Below, in pieces: positions 17,642 through 26,176 of a DNA stretch of 45,081 nucleotides (the stretch's first letter is position 1; each line of letters begins with the position of its first letter). A program made the position numbers and the translations under genes. The DNA is from an uncultured Mucilaginibacter sp. (GTDB lineage Bacteria; Bacteroidota; Bacteroidia; Sphingobacteriales; Sphingobacteriaceae), in the NCBI GenBank assembly GCA_903887275.1, contig CAISPD010000215.1, positions 1-45,081 of the forward strand, written 5' to 3'. The notes under the pieces are model-generated. The model was given only the letters and a program-made list of their open reading frames with translations, did no database searches and was not told the DNA's origin.

Positions 17642-18478
17642 ATGTCGGTAATTATTTTTACTGTCATCCTACTTACAGGTTCTTACTTTGCCGGCTTGCT
17701 GGGTTCACTGACCGGGCTTGGCGGAGGCTTTATTATCATTCCCCTTTTAACCCTGGTGTTGCATGTTGATATACATTATGCCATTGGTGCCTCCATCGTT
17801 TCCGTTATTGCTACGTCTTCCGGCGCTGCAGCGGCCTACGTAAAAGAAGGGCTGACCAATATTCGGATAGGCATGTTTCTGGAGATCGCAACCACAATTG
17901 GAGCCTTTGCCGGAGCCTTATTAGCTATTTACATCCCTGCCCAATACATTGCCATATTATTTGGACTGATCCTGGTTTTTTCTGCGATCCTTTCGCTTCG
18001 CGAGAAATCTATGCAAATCAGTTTACAGGAATCGCCGCTGGCTGAAAAAATGAAACTTAAAGGCAGCTATCCCGACCAGGGCAAGCTGATTGAATATGGC
18101 GTTACTAATGTATCCGGTGGATTTTTCATGATGATATTTGCCGGGCTTATCTCCGGACTTTTAGGCATAGGTTCTGGCGCACTAAAGGTGGTTGCGATGG
18201 ATAATATCATGCGGATTCCCTTTAAAGTATCAACAACTACCAGCAATTTTATGATCGGCGTGACTGCAGCGGCGAGTGCCGTGGTTTACATTCAGCGGGG
18301 TTATATAAACCCCGGGATTGTAATGCCGGTTGTGATCGGCGTGTTATTGGGAGCCTTAAGCGGATCGAAAATTTTGATGCAAAGCACTTCGTCAACCTGG
18401 TTGAGGTGGCTGTTTGCATTTATTATCACCATTATAGCTATACAAATGATCTATCATGGAATACAAGGAAGTATATAA
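17642..18478 (+). CDS. TauE/SafE (TSUP) family permease
   Basis: A 278-residue inner-membrane protein with about eight helices in two repeats. Both repeats start with the TSUP pattern: GLLGSLTGLGGGFIIIPLLT near residue 18 and GLISGLLGIGSGALKVVAMD in the second half. The family moves organosulfur compounds, sulfite, sulfoacetate or related anions. It is followed at 49 bp by a DUF1634 gene, a pairing often seen for TSUP permeases, suggesting a two-part transport unit. The divergent UbiD gene lies 253 bp away. Substrate cannot be told from sequence. Confidence 0.92.
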   Translation: MSVIIFTVILLTGSYFAGLLGSLTGLGGGFIIIPLLTLVLHVDIHYAIGASIVSVIATSSGAAAAYVKEGLTNIRIGMFLEIATTIGAFAGALLAIYIPAQYIAILFGLILVFSAILSLREKSMQISLQESPLAEKMKLKGSYPDQGKLIEYGVTNVSGGFFMMIFAGLISGLLGIGSGALKVVAMDNIMRIPFKVSTTTSNFMIGVTAAASAVVYIQRGYINPGIVMPVVIGVLLGALSGSKILMQSTSSTWLRWLFAFIITIIAIQMIYHGIQGSI

Positions 18479-18527
18479 AGCTGTTTAAGTAATCGGGTAA
18501 AAACAAAAAACCGGCCGTTGGCCTACC

Positions 18528-18932
18528 ATGAGCAATAACGAACTAAAAAACACCGGAAACTTTAAAAACACTGGTATGCAGGCCATCATAGGTTGGATTT
18601 TGCGTACCGGCGTAATTGTATCCGTTTCTTTCGTATTTGCAGGGGGAATTATTTATCTGTATCGCCATGGGCATAGCAAAACAGCTTTTGACAGTTTCCA
18701 TAAAATACCTGAATTTATAAGTACTACAGAAGGCGTTTTGCAAGGTGTATTAAACGGACGCGGGCAGGCAATTATTCAATTGGGTATAATTATTCTGATA
18801 GCTACACCGGTGTTGCGGGTTGCTTTTTCGGTTATTGCATTTGCGATTGAAAAAGACCACTTGTATACCATCATATCTCTACTTGTGCTGCTGATAATTG
18901 TAGGCAGCATGTTAACCGGAAGAATTGGATAA
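18528..18932 (+). CDS. DUF1634 membrane protein
   Basis: A 134-residue protein with three membrane helices (WILRTGVIVSVSFVFAGGII, the IIQLGIIILIATPVLRVAFS stretch, and TIISLLVLLIIVGSMLTG). The order and spacing fit DUF1634, a family of unknown function that commonly sits beside TauE/SafE permeases, as here. A role as accessory subunit of the permease is inferred from context only. The stop codon lies just 7 bp from the stop of the convergent receptor gene, with no room for a separate terminator. Confidence 0.85.
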   Translation: MSNNELKNTGNFKNTGMQAIIGWILRTGVIVSVSFVFAGGIIYLYRHGHSKTAFDSFHKIPEFISTTEGVLQGVLNGRGQAIIQLGIIILIATPVLRVAFSVIAFAIEKDHLYTIISLLVLLIIVGSMLTGRIG

Positions 18933-18939
18933 ATAGCAA

Positions 18940-21366
18940 TTAGTTTTCGCTACCGCCAAGCCGGCGCTGCTCGTCGATAGAATTATTGCGCTTTTTGGTT
19001 GCCGAAGTACCAAAACGGTAGGTGAAAGTTGCCGAAATAAACCTCGACCCCACTTTAGCTTTCTGTGTAATATTCAGATTGGCGTAATTGGTATGATACC
19101 AATTGTAGTCGGTATCAAAAATATCCGAGGCTACCAATTTTAAACTTCCCTTGTTTTTGAAGATTGAATAACTGATGGCAGCATCCATATAATACAATTT
19201 ACGGTACTCGCTAATGTTAAAAAAGGTTGGCGACTCGTAATTGTTGAACCATTGCAAACTAAGTTTTGGTGATAGTTTGAATGTTTGATTCAGGTATATT
19301 TCAGCCCCATTGGTTTGGCGCTCTGGCACTATATTGTTGCTGTACAGATACTTTTCATGAAACAGATTGATATCGGTCGAAATACTCCACCACGATGTAA
19401 TATCTACAGGGACACTCAAACTTAGTTCATATTGATAGCGTGTCCCCAGGTTTGCCTTGGTGCTGGTGTAAACTTTGGTCACATCATCCTGTTCAAAAAT
19501 GGTATTGAAATAGTCGTCGGTTTTTATATAATTCAAACTGACGCTGTATTTGTCATAAATCAAATCGGAAATGGTATAGGTATTGATATAATCTGGCTTC
19601 AGGAACGGATTACCCGTACTGTAGTAAAACTGGTCAACATATCCTACAAATGGGTTTAGTTCCTGATAATTAGGCCGATTGATGTTTCGACGATAAAAAA
19701 TGGTCAGCTGGTTATTTTTACCAAGCTCCTGACTCAATTGTATCGTTGGGAATAAATTGATATAGCTACTATCAACCTGGCGGGCAGGATTAACTGAAAA
19801 AGCATTATTGGTGGTCCGCTCCCCACGCAGGCCCAAAAACAGCGTAGTTTTGTTGAATTTTTGTTCTAACTGCACATAGGCAGCATCGATACGCTCTTTA
19901 TAGGTGAAATTATTGGTAAGATCGGGCACGGGCTGGTAACTGCCATTTACCAGTTGGTTAAAATCAATTTGATTGTCGCTCTGCACCTTACTGGTTTTTA
20001 GGCCAAGTGACAGTGTTGCAGCCTTTGAAAATTTTTGCGTGTAATCAAGTCGCGCCGACTCAATAGTTATATGCGATGGTGAATGATCGATATAGTTTAC
20101 TGGTGTATTGTCCTGCTGTCCCGCTGCATTAAAAAAATCATTCTGCAAAACCTCAACCGAACTGCGCCGGTAGTTGGTATAATCACCGTTTATAGCCAGT
20201 ACACTATTGCCATTTTTATCGAGGTTACCTGTATAATTCAGGTTATAGCTAAAATTATTGATATCGCGTTTGATATCAGAATGTGTATTGATGCTTGAAT
20301 CTTTCAGTCCGTTGGTAGAGATGGTAGTAACATTTTGTTTGTTGAACTTGATGTTATTATCAAAACCATTTACCAAAAAACCGATAGACTGCCCTTTGGC
20401 AATTTTATAATCGGCACCTAAACTAAAGTTATTACTGATGGTCTTTACATCGGCAATATAGTTAAGACCAAAGTCGTACAATTGTCCGCCGGTGGCTATA
20501 GTACGATCGTTACTGATTGTATGCGGCACCTTGCTGTCCTGGAAACCATAGCTTGCGTACAGATTTAATTTTTCGGTACGCAGGTTGTAAGTTAATGCTG
20601 TATTTAACTTGTATTTATCGCCCAAAGCGGCTGTCTGACTAACAGAAGCGTTAGAACCTATAGCGCTATTTTTTTTCAGGATGATATTGATCATACCGCC
20701 ACCGGCTGATGCTTCATATTTACCTCCCGGATTTTCGATAAGTTCTATCTGGCTTATACTGCTGCTTTGATAATTCTTCAAAAAATTTACCAGTTCATCG
20801 CCCGATAATTGTACGGGCTTCCCATCTATGGCTATCAGGGGTTTTTGTCCGCCACGAAATAAAACCTCATCGTTGGCTACCCTTACGCCTGGAGAAGTAC
20901 TTAAAACATCAAGCAAGGAAGAACCTGCGGACAGTATATTACGATCAATATTCAACACCTTTTTATCCGGCCGAACTTCTACATAGTCTTTTCTGCCCGA
21001 AATCACAACCTCTTTCAGGTTGTTGGCTGCACGTTTCAGCATAATTATACCAGCGTCTGAATCGCTGCCTGCATTCAGCTGAAATGGGCCTGCATAAAGC
21101 TTTTCAAAATTGAGCAGAGTTACAAAAACAAGGTATTTATCAGGCTGTAAATTATTGAAACTAAACTGCCCGTCTTTACCGCTTATAGTACCCATAACAA
21201 CCGACGAATCTTTAGCATGAAGCAGCACTACTGTTGCAGCATCAGCAGGTATCGATTGTTCTGTTGTAATTTTACCGTGTAAGGCTGAAATAGCATTTTG
21301 ACCCCATACTGCTGAAGAAGCAAAGGCTAGCAATACGGTCAATAAACATCCGGCAATAAGTTTCAT
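18940..21366 (-). CDS. Outer-membrane beta-barrel receptor, TonB-dependent type
   Basis: An 808-residue outer-membrane protein. The signal peptide (MKLIAGCLLTVLLAFASSAV...) is followed by a carboxypeptidase-regulatory-like beta-sandwich at about 28-110 (GKITTEQSIPADAATVVLLH), a plug-like domain at about 120-225 (containing LDVLSTSPGVRVANDEVLFR and IDGKPVQLSG), and a long barrel of the 'outer membrane protein beta-barrel family' type. Such proteins are common in Bacteroidota without a SusD partner, and none is present here. The C-terminus carries an extra charged tail (KKRNNSIDEQRRLGGSEN) after the last barrel strand (ISATFTYRFG), which is unusual for a barrel end. Ligand unknown. It appears monocistronic. 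Confidence 0.9.
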   Translation of the reverse strand: MKLIAGCLLTVLLAFASSAVWGQNAISALHGKITTEQSIPADAATVVLLHAKDSSVVMGTISGKDGQFSFNNLQPDKYLVFVTLLNFEKLYAGPFQLNAGSDSDAGIIMLKRAANNLKEVVISGRKDYVEVRPDKKVLNIDRNILSAGSSLLDVLSTSPGVRVANDEVLFRGGQKPLIAIDGKPVQLSGDELVNFLKNYQSSSISQIELIENPGGKYEASAGGGMINIILKKNSAIGSNASVSQTAALGDKYKLNTALTYNLRTEKLNLYASYGFQDSKVPHTISNDRTIATGGQLYDFGLNYIADVKTISNNFSLGADYKIAKGQSIGFLVNGFDNNIKFNKQNVTTISTNGLKDSSINTHSDIKRDINNFSYNLNYTGNLDKNGNSVLAINGDYTNYRRSSVEVLQNDFFNAAGQQDNTPVNYIDHSPSHITIESARLDYTQKFSKAATLSLGLKTSKVQSDNQIDFNQLVNGSYQPVPDLTNNFTYKERIDAAYVQLEQKFNKTTLFLGLRGERTTNNAFSVNPARQVDSSYINLFPTIQLSQELGKNNQLTIFYRRNINRPNYQELNPFVGYVDQFYYSTGNPFLKPDYINTYTISDLIYDKYSVSLNYIKTDDYFNTIFEQDDVTKVYTSTKANLGTRYQYELSLSVPVDITSWWSISTDINLFHEKYLYSNNIVPERQTNGAEIYLNQTFKLSPKLSLQWFNNYESPTFFNISEYRKLYYMDAAISYSIFKNKGSLKLVASDIFDTDYNWYHTNYANLNITQKAKVGSRFISATFTYRFGTSATKKRNNSIDEQRRLGGSEN

Positions 21367-21661
21367 TAATGATAGACAGTAAAGGTTTAGCCGATAATTT
21401 TATATTTAAAACTGACGCAATATAACAACTAAAAAGTAGAAAATCACAAAATATTAGCCCCGCTTTAACACTTAATTAATAAATCCATTGCGTTTTGGAA
21501 TTGTTTTTAGGCCACTATTAATAAAATTAATTAATTAAATATTTAAGCAACAGGCTAAAAAATAACCTTATTTAAATATGCCCGGCGCTGCCTGTAAAAT
21601 GGTTTACAAAATAATTGTAATTTCGGGGCAGCTTCTTATTTTGTTATCACCAAAGCCATCA

Positions 21662-22948
21662 ATGAAAAAAATAATTTTTATTTGCTTTACGGTAATATCC
21701 GTTATTGCCAGGGCCCAAACCGAGCCACAGGCTTACAATGCGGCGGTTGGAAAATTCACTGCATTTTACAACAGCAATAAACCAGATAGCATTTACAAAC
21801 TTTTTGGCGGCCCTATGAAAGCCGCATTAAGTCCCGATGCCTGGAAAGCAACAGCATCACAGCTTAAATCGCAATTGGGCACTTTACAGCAAAATACTTT
21901 TGTTAGTTATCAGGCCCCGGTTGCCTTTTATACCTCAGCATTTCAGAATGCCAGTTTATCGATGAGTATCTCGCTCGATAAGGACAATCTTATCGTAGGA
22001 CTTCTTTTTAAACCGATCGTACAGTCCGACCCTGTTGCCGATAAACCTTTTGACCCATCGTTGGTCGAGTCGCCAATAACCCAAAAAATAGCATCGGGTG
22101 TTATCGTTGGTACTTTAACTACCCCTAAAGACATGACCGGCAAAATTCCGGTTGTGCTGATCATAGCAGGCTCGGGGCCCACCGACCGCAATGGCAACAA
22201 TTTAAAAATGGATTTAAATACAAATGCCTACCGGGAATTAGCAGAACAACTTGGCAAAAACGGCATTGCAAGCCTGCGCTATGATAAACGGGCCATAGGC
22301 GCAAGTCAAACTACCAATAAAGAATCTAACCTGCGTTTTGATGATTATGTTGACGATGCTGTGGGATGGATACAAATACTTAATGACGATCAGCGCTTTT
22401 CAAAGATTATTGTAATTGGCCACAGTGAAGGTTCGCTGGTAGGTATGCTGGCATGCCGTGATCAGCCGGTGAAAGGCTTTATATCTTTAGCTGGTGCCGG
22501 CGAAAGAGCCGATAAGATACTCACTGATCAGCTAAAAACGCGTTCCCAAACCATACAGGACAATTTTAAAACACTGATAGATAGCATGAAAAGGGGTAAA
22601 ACGATTGACAATATCGACCCCAGTCTTTGGTTTATTGCAAGACCAACTATCCAACATTACCTGATGTCGTGGTTCAGGTACGATCCACAAAGGTTTATTC
22701 ATTTGGTAAAGGCACCAACATTGATCATCCAGGGTAATACTGATTTGCAGGTGAGTACCGACAATGCCGAAAAACTCAAAAAGGGGAAATCGGATGCACA
22801 GTTGCTTATCATTCCAAATATGAACCATATTTTGAAAGAAGCTCCTGCCGACAGGGATCAAAACCTGGCGACCTACAATAAACCCGATTTGCCGCTCAAA
22901 GCTGAATTGGTGCCGGCGATCGTTAAGTTTATCAATGGGATCAATTAA
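21662..22948 (+). CDS. Secreted alpha/beta hydrolase with DUF3887-like N-terminal domain
   Basis: A 428-residue exported serine hydrolase. The signal peptide is MKKIIFICFTVISVIARA. Residues about 25-130 look like the DUF3887 domain (YNAAVGKFTAFYNSNKPDSI), which often precedes hydrolases in Bacteroidota. The alpha/beta fold follows: IAGSGPTDRNGNN near the oxyanion region, nucleophile S255 in GHSEGS, and a C-terminal histidine in IPNMNHILKE; D in IIQGNTDLQV is the likely acid. Substrates may be peptides or esters; none is shown. The ATG at 21662 starts the signal peptide and is preferred over an ATG at 21578, which would add a non-homologous leader. It is followed by 37-bp tandem repeats. Confidence 0.88.
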   Translation: MKKIIFICFTVISVIARAQTEPQAYNAAVGKFTAFYNSNKPDSIYKLFGGPMKAALSPDAWKATASQLKSQLGTLQQNTFVSYQAPVAFYTSAFQNASLSMSISLDKDNLIVGLLFKPIVQSDPVADKPFDPSLVESPITQKIASGVIVGTLTTPKDMTGKIPVVLIIAGSGPTDRNGNNLKMDLNTNAYRELAEQLGKNGIASLRYDKRAIGASQTTNKESNLRFDDYVDDAVGWIQILNDDQRFSKIIVIGHSEGSLVGMLACRDQPVKGFISLAGAGERADKILTDQLKTRSQTIQDNFKTLIDSMKRGKTIDNIDPSLWFIARPTIQHYLMSWFRYDPQRFIHLVKAPTLIIQGNTDLQVSTDNAEKLKKGKSDAQLLIIPNMNHILKEAPADRDQNLATYNKPDLPLKAELVPAIVKFINGIN

Positions 22949-23100
22949 ATGCGGAATTCGGAATGTCAATTGCGGAATGATTTGAATGCGGAGTTCGGAA
23001 TGTCAATTGCGGAATGAATTGAATGCGGAGTTCGGAATGTCAATTGCGGAATGATTTAAATGCAAAGTGCGGAATGTCAATTGCGGGATGATTTAGATGC
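22948..23100. repeat. 37-bp tandem repeat, four copies plus a fragment
   Basis: Units start at 22948, 22985, 23022 and 23059 with AATGC(G/A)(G/A)AGTGCGG-like sequence, each containing GGAATGTCAATTGCGG. A partial fifth begins at 23096. The repeat abuts the hydrolase stop codon; its first bases overlap it. No open frame of note. Confidence 0.93.
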
Positions 23101-23141
23101 ATAGTTTGGAGTCTATTTAGAAATACTAACGAAGTAAGATC

Positions 23142-24908
23142 GTGATAAAAAAAGTTAGCTTCTTTTTGTTGTTTGCTGTACTGCTGGGTGGATGTAAGAA
23201 AGATCAGGTTGGTCCGCTCAACGGAAGCGTTGATGACGCTGCTTTTAACGAGTACGAAAAGCACTTCCTGGATGAGTTCTGGAAACTGAATCCTGATTGG
23301 GGAACGAGCGAAGGCTATCATAAATACGACAGTATTTTATTGATCCCCGACAAAAAGTACCGCGAAAAACTGGTCAATTTTGCGAAAGTACAGTTGGATT
23401 CGCTCGGGCGGTATACTCCTGCGAGTTTTCTTCAAACCAATAAGATGGACTATGCGATTATTCAAAATCAAATGAATTATACGCAATGGCAAATACAACA
23501 GTTAAAGCAATATGAATGGGACCCGTCAGCCTATAATGTTATAGGCAGCTTTGCCTATATCCTCAACGAACATTATGCGCCGTTGGCTAAGAGACTGAAC
23601 AGTTTTTATGAAAAAATGGCCAATGTACCGGCCTATTATAAGGAAGCAGAAAAAGACCTTAAAAACCCCGTGGTTGAATTGACCAACCTGGCGATAGATC
23701 AACACCTGGGTGGCCTTAGCGTTTTTGAAGGAGACTTTGCCGATTCGCTCAAAAAGACCAATATACCCGAAGCTACCAAAAAGCTGATGCTCGATCGTGC
23801 TAAATTGTCGGCAGATGCGGTCAGGGCATACACGGAATTTCTCAAGAACCTCAAAAATGATCATCCGCGCAGTTTCAGACTGGGTAAAGATCTTTACGAG
23901 GAAAAATTCAAGTTTGAAATACAATCTTCCAAAACAGCACAGCAAATATTTAATGCCGCAGTTGAACGCAAAGGCTTTATCCACCACGAGATGGCCAAAC
24001 TCAGCGTTAAGTTATGGCCAAAATACTTTGGAAAAACACCGATGCCTGCAGACACCCTGGATTTAATCGGCAGGATGATAGATACACTTTCGGCCACGCA
24101 CGTAAAACCGGGCGAATTCCAGTCGGCCATTGTCAATCAACTGCCGAAACTCAACGCATTTGTAACCCAAAAAGATCTGTTCACGCTCGATCCTACCAAG
24201 CCACTGGAAGTACGCAAAGAACCTGGTTATATGGCCGGCGTGGTTGGTGCTTCCATGAGTTCGCCCGGCCCCTATGACGCTGGTCAAAATGCTTACTTTA
24301 ATGTTGGTAGCCTGGCAGGTTGGTCGCCTGAAAAGGCTGAAAGCTATTTGCGCGAATACAATCAATACGTTTTACAAATACTCTGCATCCACGAAGCTAT
24401 ACCCGGGCATTATGTTCAGCTGGTTTATGCAAACAAGGCCCCAAGCATGATCAAATCGGTTTTTGGCAGTACTGCAACCGTAGAAGGCTGGGCCGTTTAC
24501 AGCGAGCAAATGATGCTGGATAACGGCTTTGGCGATAACTCGCCCGAAATGTGGCTCATGTGGTATAAATGGAACTTGAGATCGGTTTGTAATACCATAC
24601 TGGACTATAGTGTTCATTGCCTGAACATGCCAAAACAAACAGCCATGACCCTGCTCACCCGAGAAGCATTTCAACAACAGGCAGAAGCTGATGGAAAATG
24701 GAAGCGTGTTAGTGTTAGCAGCGTTCAGTTAACAAGCTATTATACCGGCTATAAAGAAATTACCGACCTGCGCGAAGACTGGAAAAGCAAAGCAGGCGAT
24801 CAATACAAATTAAAAAACTTCAACGAAAAGTTCCTTAGTTATGGCAATTCACCGGTAAAACTTATCAGGGATGCAATGATGGCCAGAGAGGTTCCGGTAA
24901 AACATTAA
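23142..24908 (+). CDS. DUF885 family lipoprotein, putative metallopeptidase
   Basis: A 588-residue envelope protein. The leader MIKKVSFFLLFAVLLGGC ends in a lipobox cysteine, so it is probably lipid-anchored. The rest is the DUF885 fold, which resembles M32-like zinc peptidases: the motif H417-E-A-I-P-G-H (HExxxGH) is followed about 30 residues later by EGWAVYSEQMM, supplying the third acidic ligand. The start is GTG at 23142, the only position that keeps the complete lipoprotein signal. Substrate is unknown; the family is assumed to cleave short peptides. A strong hairpin terminator follows the stop. Confidence 0.9.
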   Translation: MIKKVSFFLLFAVLLGGCKKDQVGPLNGSVDDAAFNEYEKHFLDEFWKLNPDWGTSEGYHKYDSILLIPDKKYREKLVNFAKVQLDSLGRYTPASFLQTNKMDYAIIQNQMNYTQWQIQQLKQYEWDPSAYNVIGSFAYILNEHYAPLAKRLNSFYEKMANVPAYYKEAEKDLKNPVVELTNLAIDQHLGGLSVFEGDFADSLKKTNIPEATKKLMLDRAKLSADAVRAYTEFLKNLKNDHPRSFRLGKDLYEEKFKFEIQSSKTAQQIFNAAVERKGFIHHEMAKLSVKLWPKYFGKTPMPADTLDLIGRMIDTLSATHVKPGEFQSAIVNQLPKLNAFVTQKDLFTLDPTKPLEVRKEPGYMAGVVGASMSSPGPYDAGQNAYFNVGSLAGWSPEKAESYLREYNQYVLQILCIHEAIPGHYVQLVYANKAPSMIKSVFGSTATVEGWAVYSEQMMLDNGFGDNSPEMWLMWYKWNLRSVCNTILDYSVHCLNMPKQTAMTLLTREAFQQQAEADGKWKRVSVSSVQLTSYYTGYKEITDLREDWKSKAGDQYKLKNFNEKFLSYGNSPVKLIRDAMMAREVPVKH

Positions 24909-24927
24909 ATAAGCAATCAAGTTATTT

Positions 24928-24966
24928 AAAATGCGTTATGTACTTTACATAGCGCATTTTTTTTCG
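24928..24966 (+). terminator. Intrinsic terminator after the DUF885 gene
   Basis: A 15-bp stem (AAAATGCGTTATGTA with TACATAGCGCATTTT, one G-T wobble), a 3-nt loop and a T-run (TTTTTTTT including stem end). It begins 19 bp after the stop codon. Confidence 0.92.
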
Positions 24967-25177
24967 CTTTCACTTAATGTTGCCCTGGTTTTAAATTCTC
25001 AACACACCCTTTATCTAATCATTTTTTTGTTCTAAAATAATTTTGCTCGTTTTTTTGAAACTTTTTTTCCTTAAACGTGTTATTCATTCACTAATTCATG
25101 TGTAACTATTACAGTCAACAGGCGTATAACTACCCTCATGCCCAGTGAATTAAGTGTTTACACAAAGGAAAAAACTT

Positions 25178-26098
25178 ATGAAAAAGCTAGTTACAGTTTT
25201 GCTGCTATTATTCGCGGGCGCAAGCTATGCGCAAAAAACGACTCTCGCATTAAATTTAACCAAAGGTAATACCTATTATATGGTTAGTAATGCCAATTCG
25301 GTTGTAAGCCAAACCATCAATAATCAGCTGCAAAATATCAACTCTAATATCACTGCTAAAATGGCCTTTACGGTTATTGATTTACTCGATACCGCTTACG
25401 TTATGCATGTGCAGTATGATAGAATAGGCATACAAATGACGATGCCCAACGGCACATTGTTGAATTTCGAATCAGATAATACCGATAAAAGCAATACCTT
25501 TTCGGTTATTATGGCTAACATGACTCATAAACCTTTCTCGATCGTATTGAGCAAAACAGGTAAACTTTTGTCCATAAGCAATACCGATGCGCTGGCACAA
25601 GGTTTATTTGAAGGAGTGACCGGGTTAACTGAAGATCAGCAAAAACAATTCAGAGAGCAATTAATGAAATCATTCGGGCCTGTTGCTTTTAAGGGTAACC
25701 TGGAAATGGGTACGGCAGTATTTCCGAGTGTGAAGGTGGCCTTAAACGACAAATGGCATATCAATGTTAAAACGCAGGCATCGATGCAAACAAAAGTAAG
25801 CACTACATTTACATTGAACGAAGTGACTGCAAGCGCTTTTATGGTTCACGGCGAATCGGTAATATCGCCCGATAACAACAATAAGTTTATTGTGAACAAT
25901 GGCATGCCGATGAAGTACAATGTAAACGGCATATCTGAATATGACGTGAAAATTGACAGGGTAAGCGGCTGGATCTCAGAAGCCAGAATAAATCAGGTGA
26001 TCAAAGGTAATGTCGAGATAGAAGATAATCCCCGGCTGCCTGGTGGCATGATCATTCCGATGACGGTGACAGACGACCAAACGATAAGCGATAATTAG
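25178..26098 (+). CDS. DUF6263 family secreted protein (paralogue 1)
   Basis: A 306-residue exported protein with signal peptide MKKLVTVLLLLFAGASYA. The mature part is a single DUF6263-like domain rich in beta-strands; function is unknown. Shared landmarks with the gene at 28733-29659 are LNLTKGNTYY, the central SK-TGKLLSISN stretch, NNGMPMKYN, and near the end SGWISEARI and IKGNVEIEDNPRLPGG. An AAAGGA ribosome-binding site lies 10 bp before the ATG at 25178, which is preferred over a GTG at 25154. Upstream is a 200-bp AT-rich stretch with no gene. The siderophore-type receptor gene runs toward it from the other side. No catalytic motif is visible. Confidence 0.8.
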   Translation: MKKLVTVLLLLFAGASYAQKTTLALNLTKGNTYYMVSNANSVVSQTINNQLQNINSNITAKMAFTVIDLLDTAYVMHVQYDRIGIQMTMPNGTLLNFESDNTDKSNTFSVIMANMTHKPFSIVLSKTGKLLSISNTDALAQGLFEGVTGLTEDQQKQFREQLMKSFGPVAFKGNLEMGTAVFPSVKVALNDKWHINVKTQASMQTKVSTTFTLNEVTASAFMVHGESVISPDNNNKFIVNNGMPMKYNVNGISEYDVKIDRVSGWISEARINQVIKGNVEIEDNPRLPGGMIIPMTVTDDQTISDN

Positions 26099-26153
26099 CA
26101 AGTCGGGAGAAACCCGCTTAGCAAATTATCAAGCCTATTTACCTTTCGTAACC

Positions 26154-26176
26154 AAGCCGGGTTGATCGCCCGGCTT
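26154..26176. terminator. Hairpin between convergent DUF6263 and receptor genes
   Basis: Perfect 8-bp stem AAGCCGGG/CCCGGCTT with a 7-nt loop. It overlaps the receptor stop codon. The T-run on either strand is weak, so termination efficiency is uncertain. Confidence 0.6.

Noticed and set aside
21578-21661. 28-residue extension before the alpha/beta hydrolase signal peptide
   Set aside because: Would bury the signal peptide; ATG at 21662 starts a normal leader.
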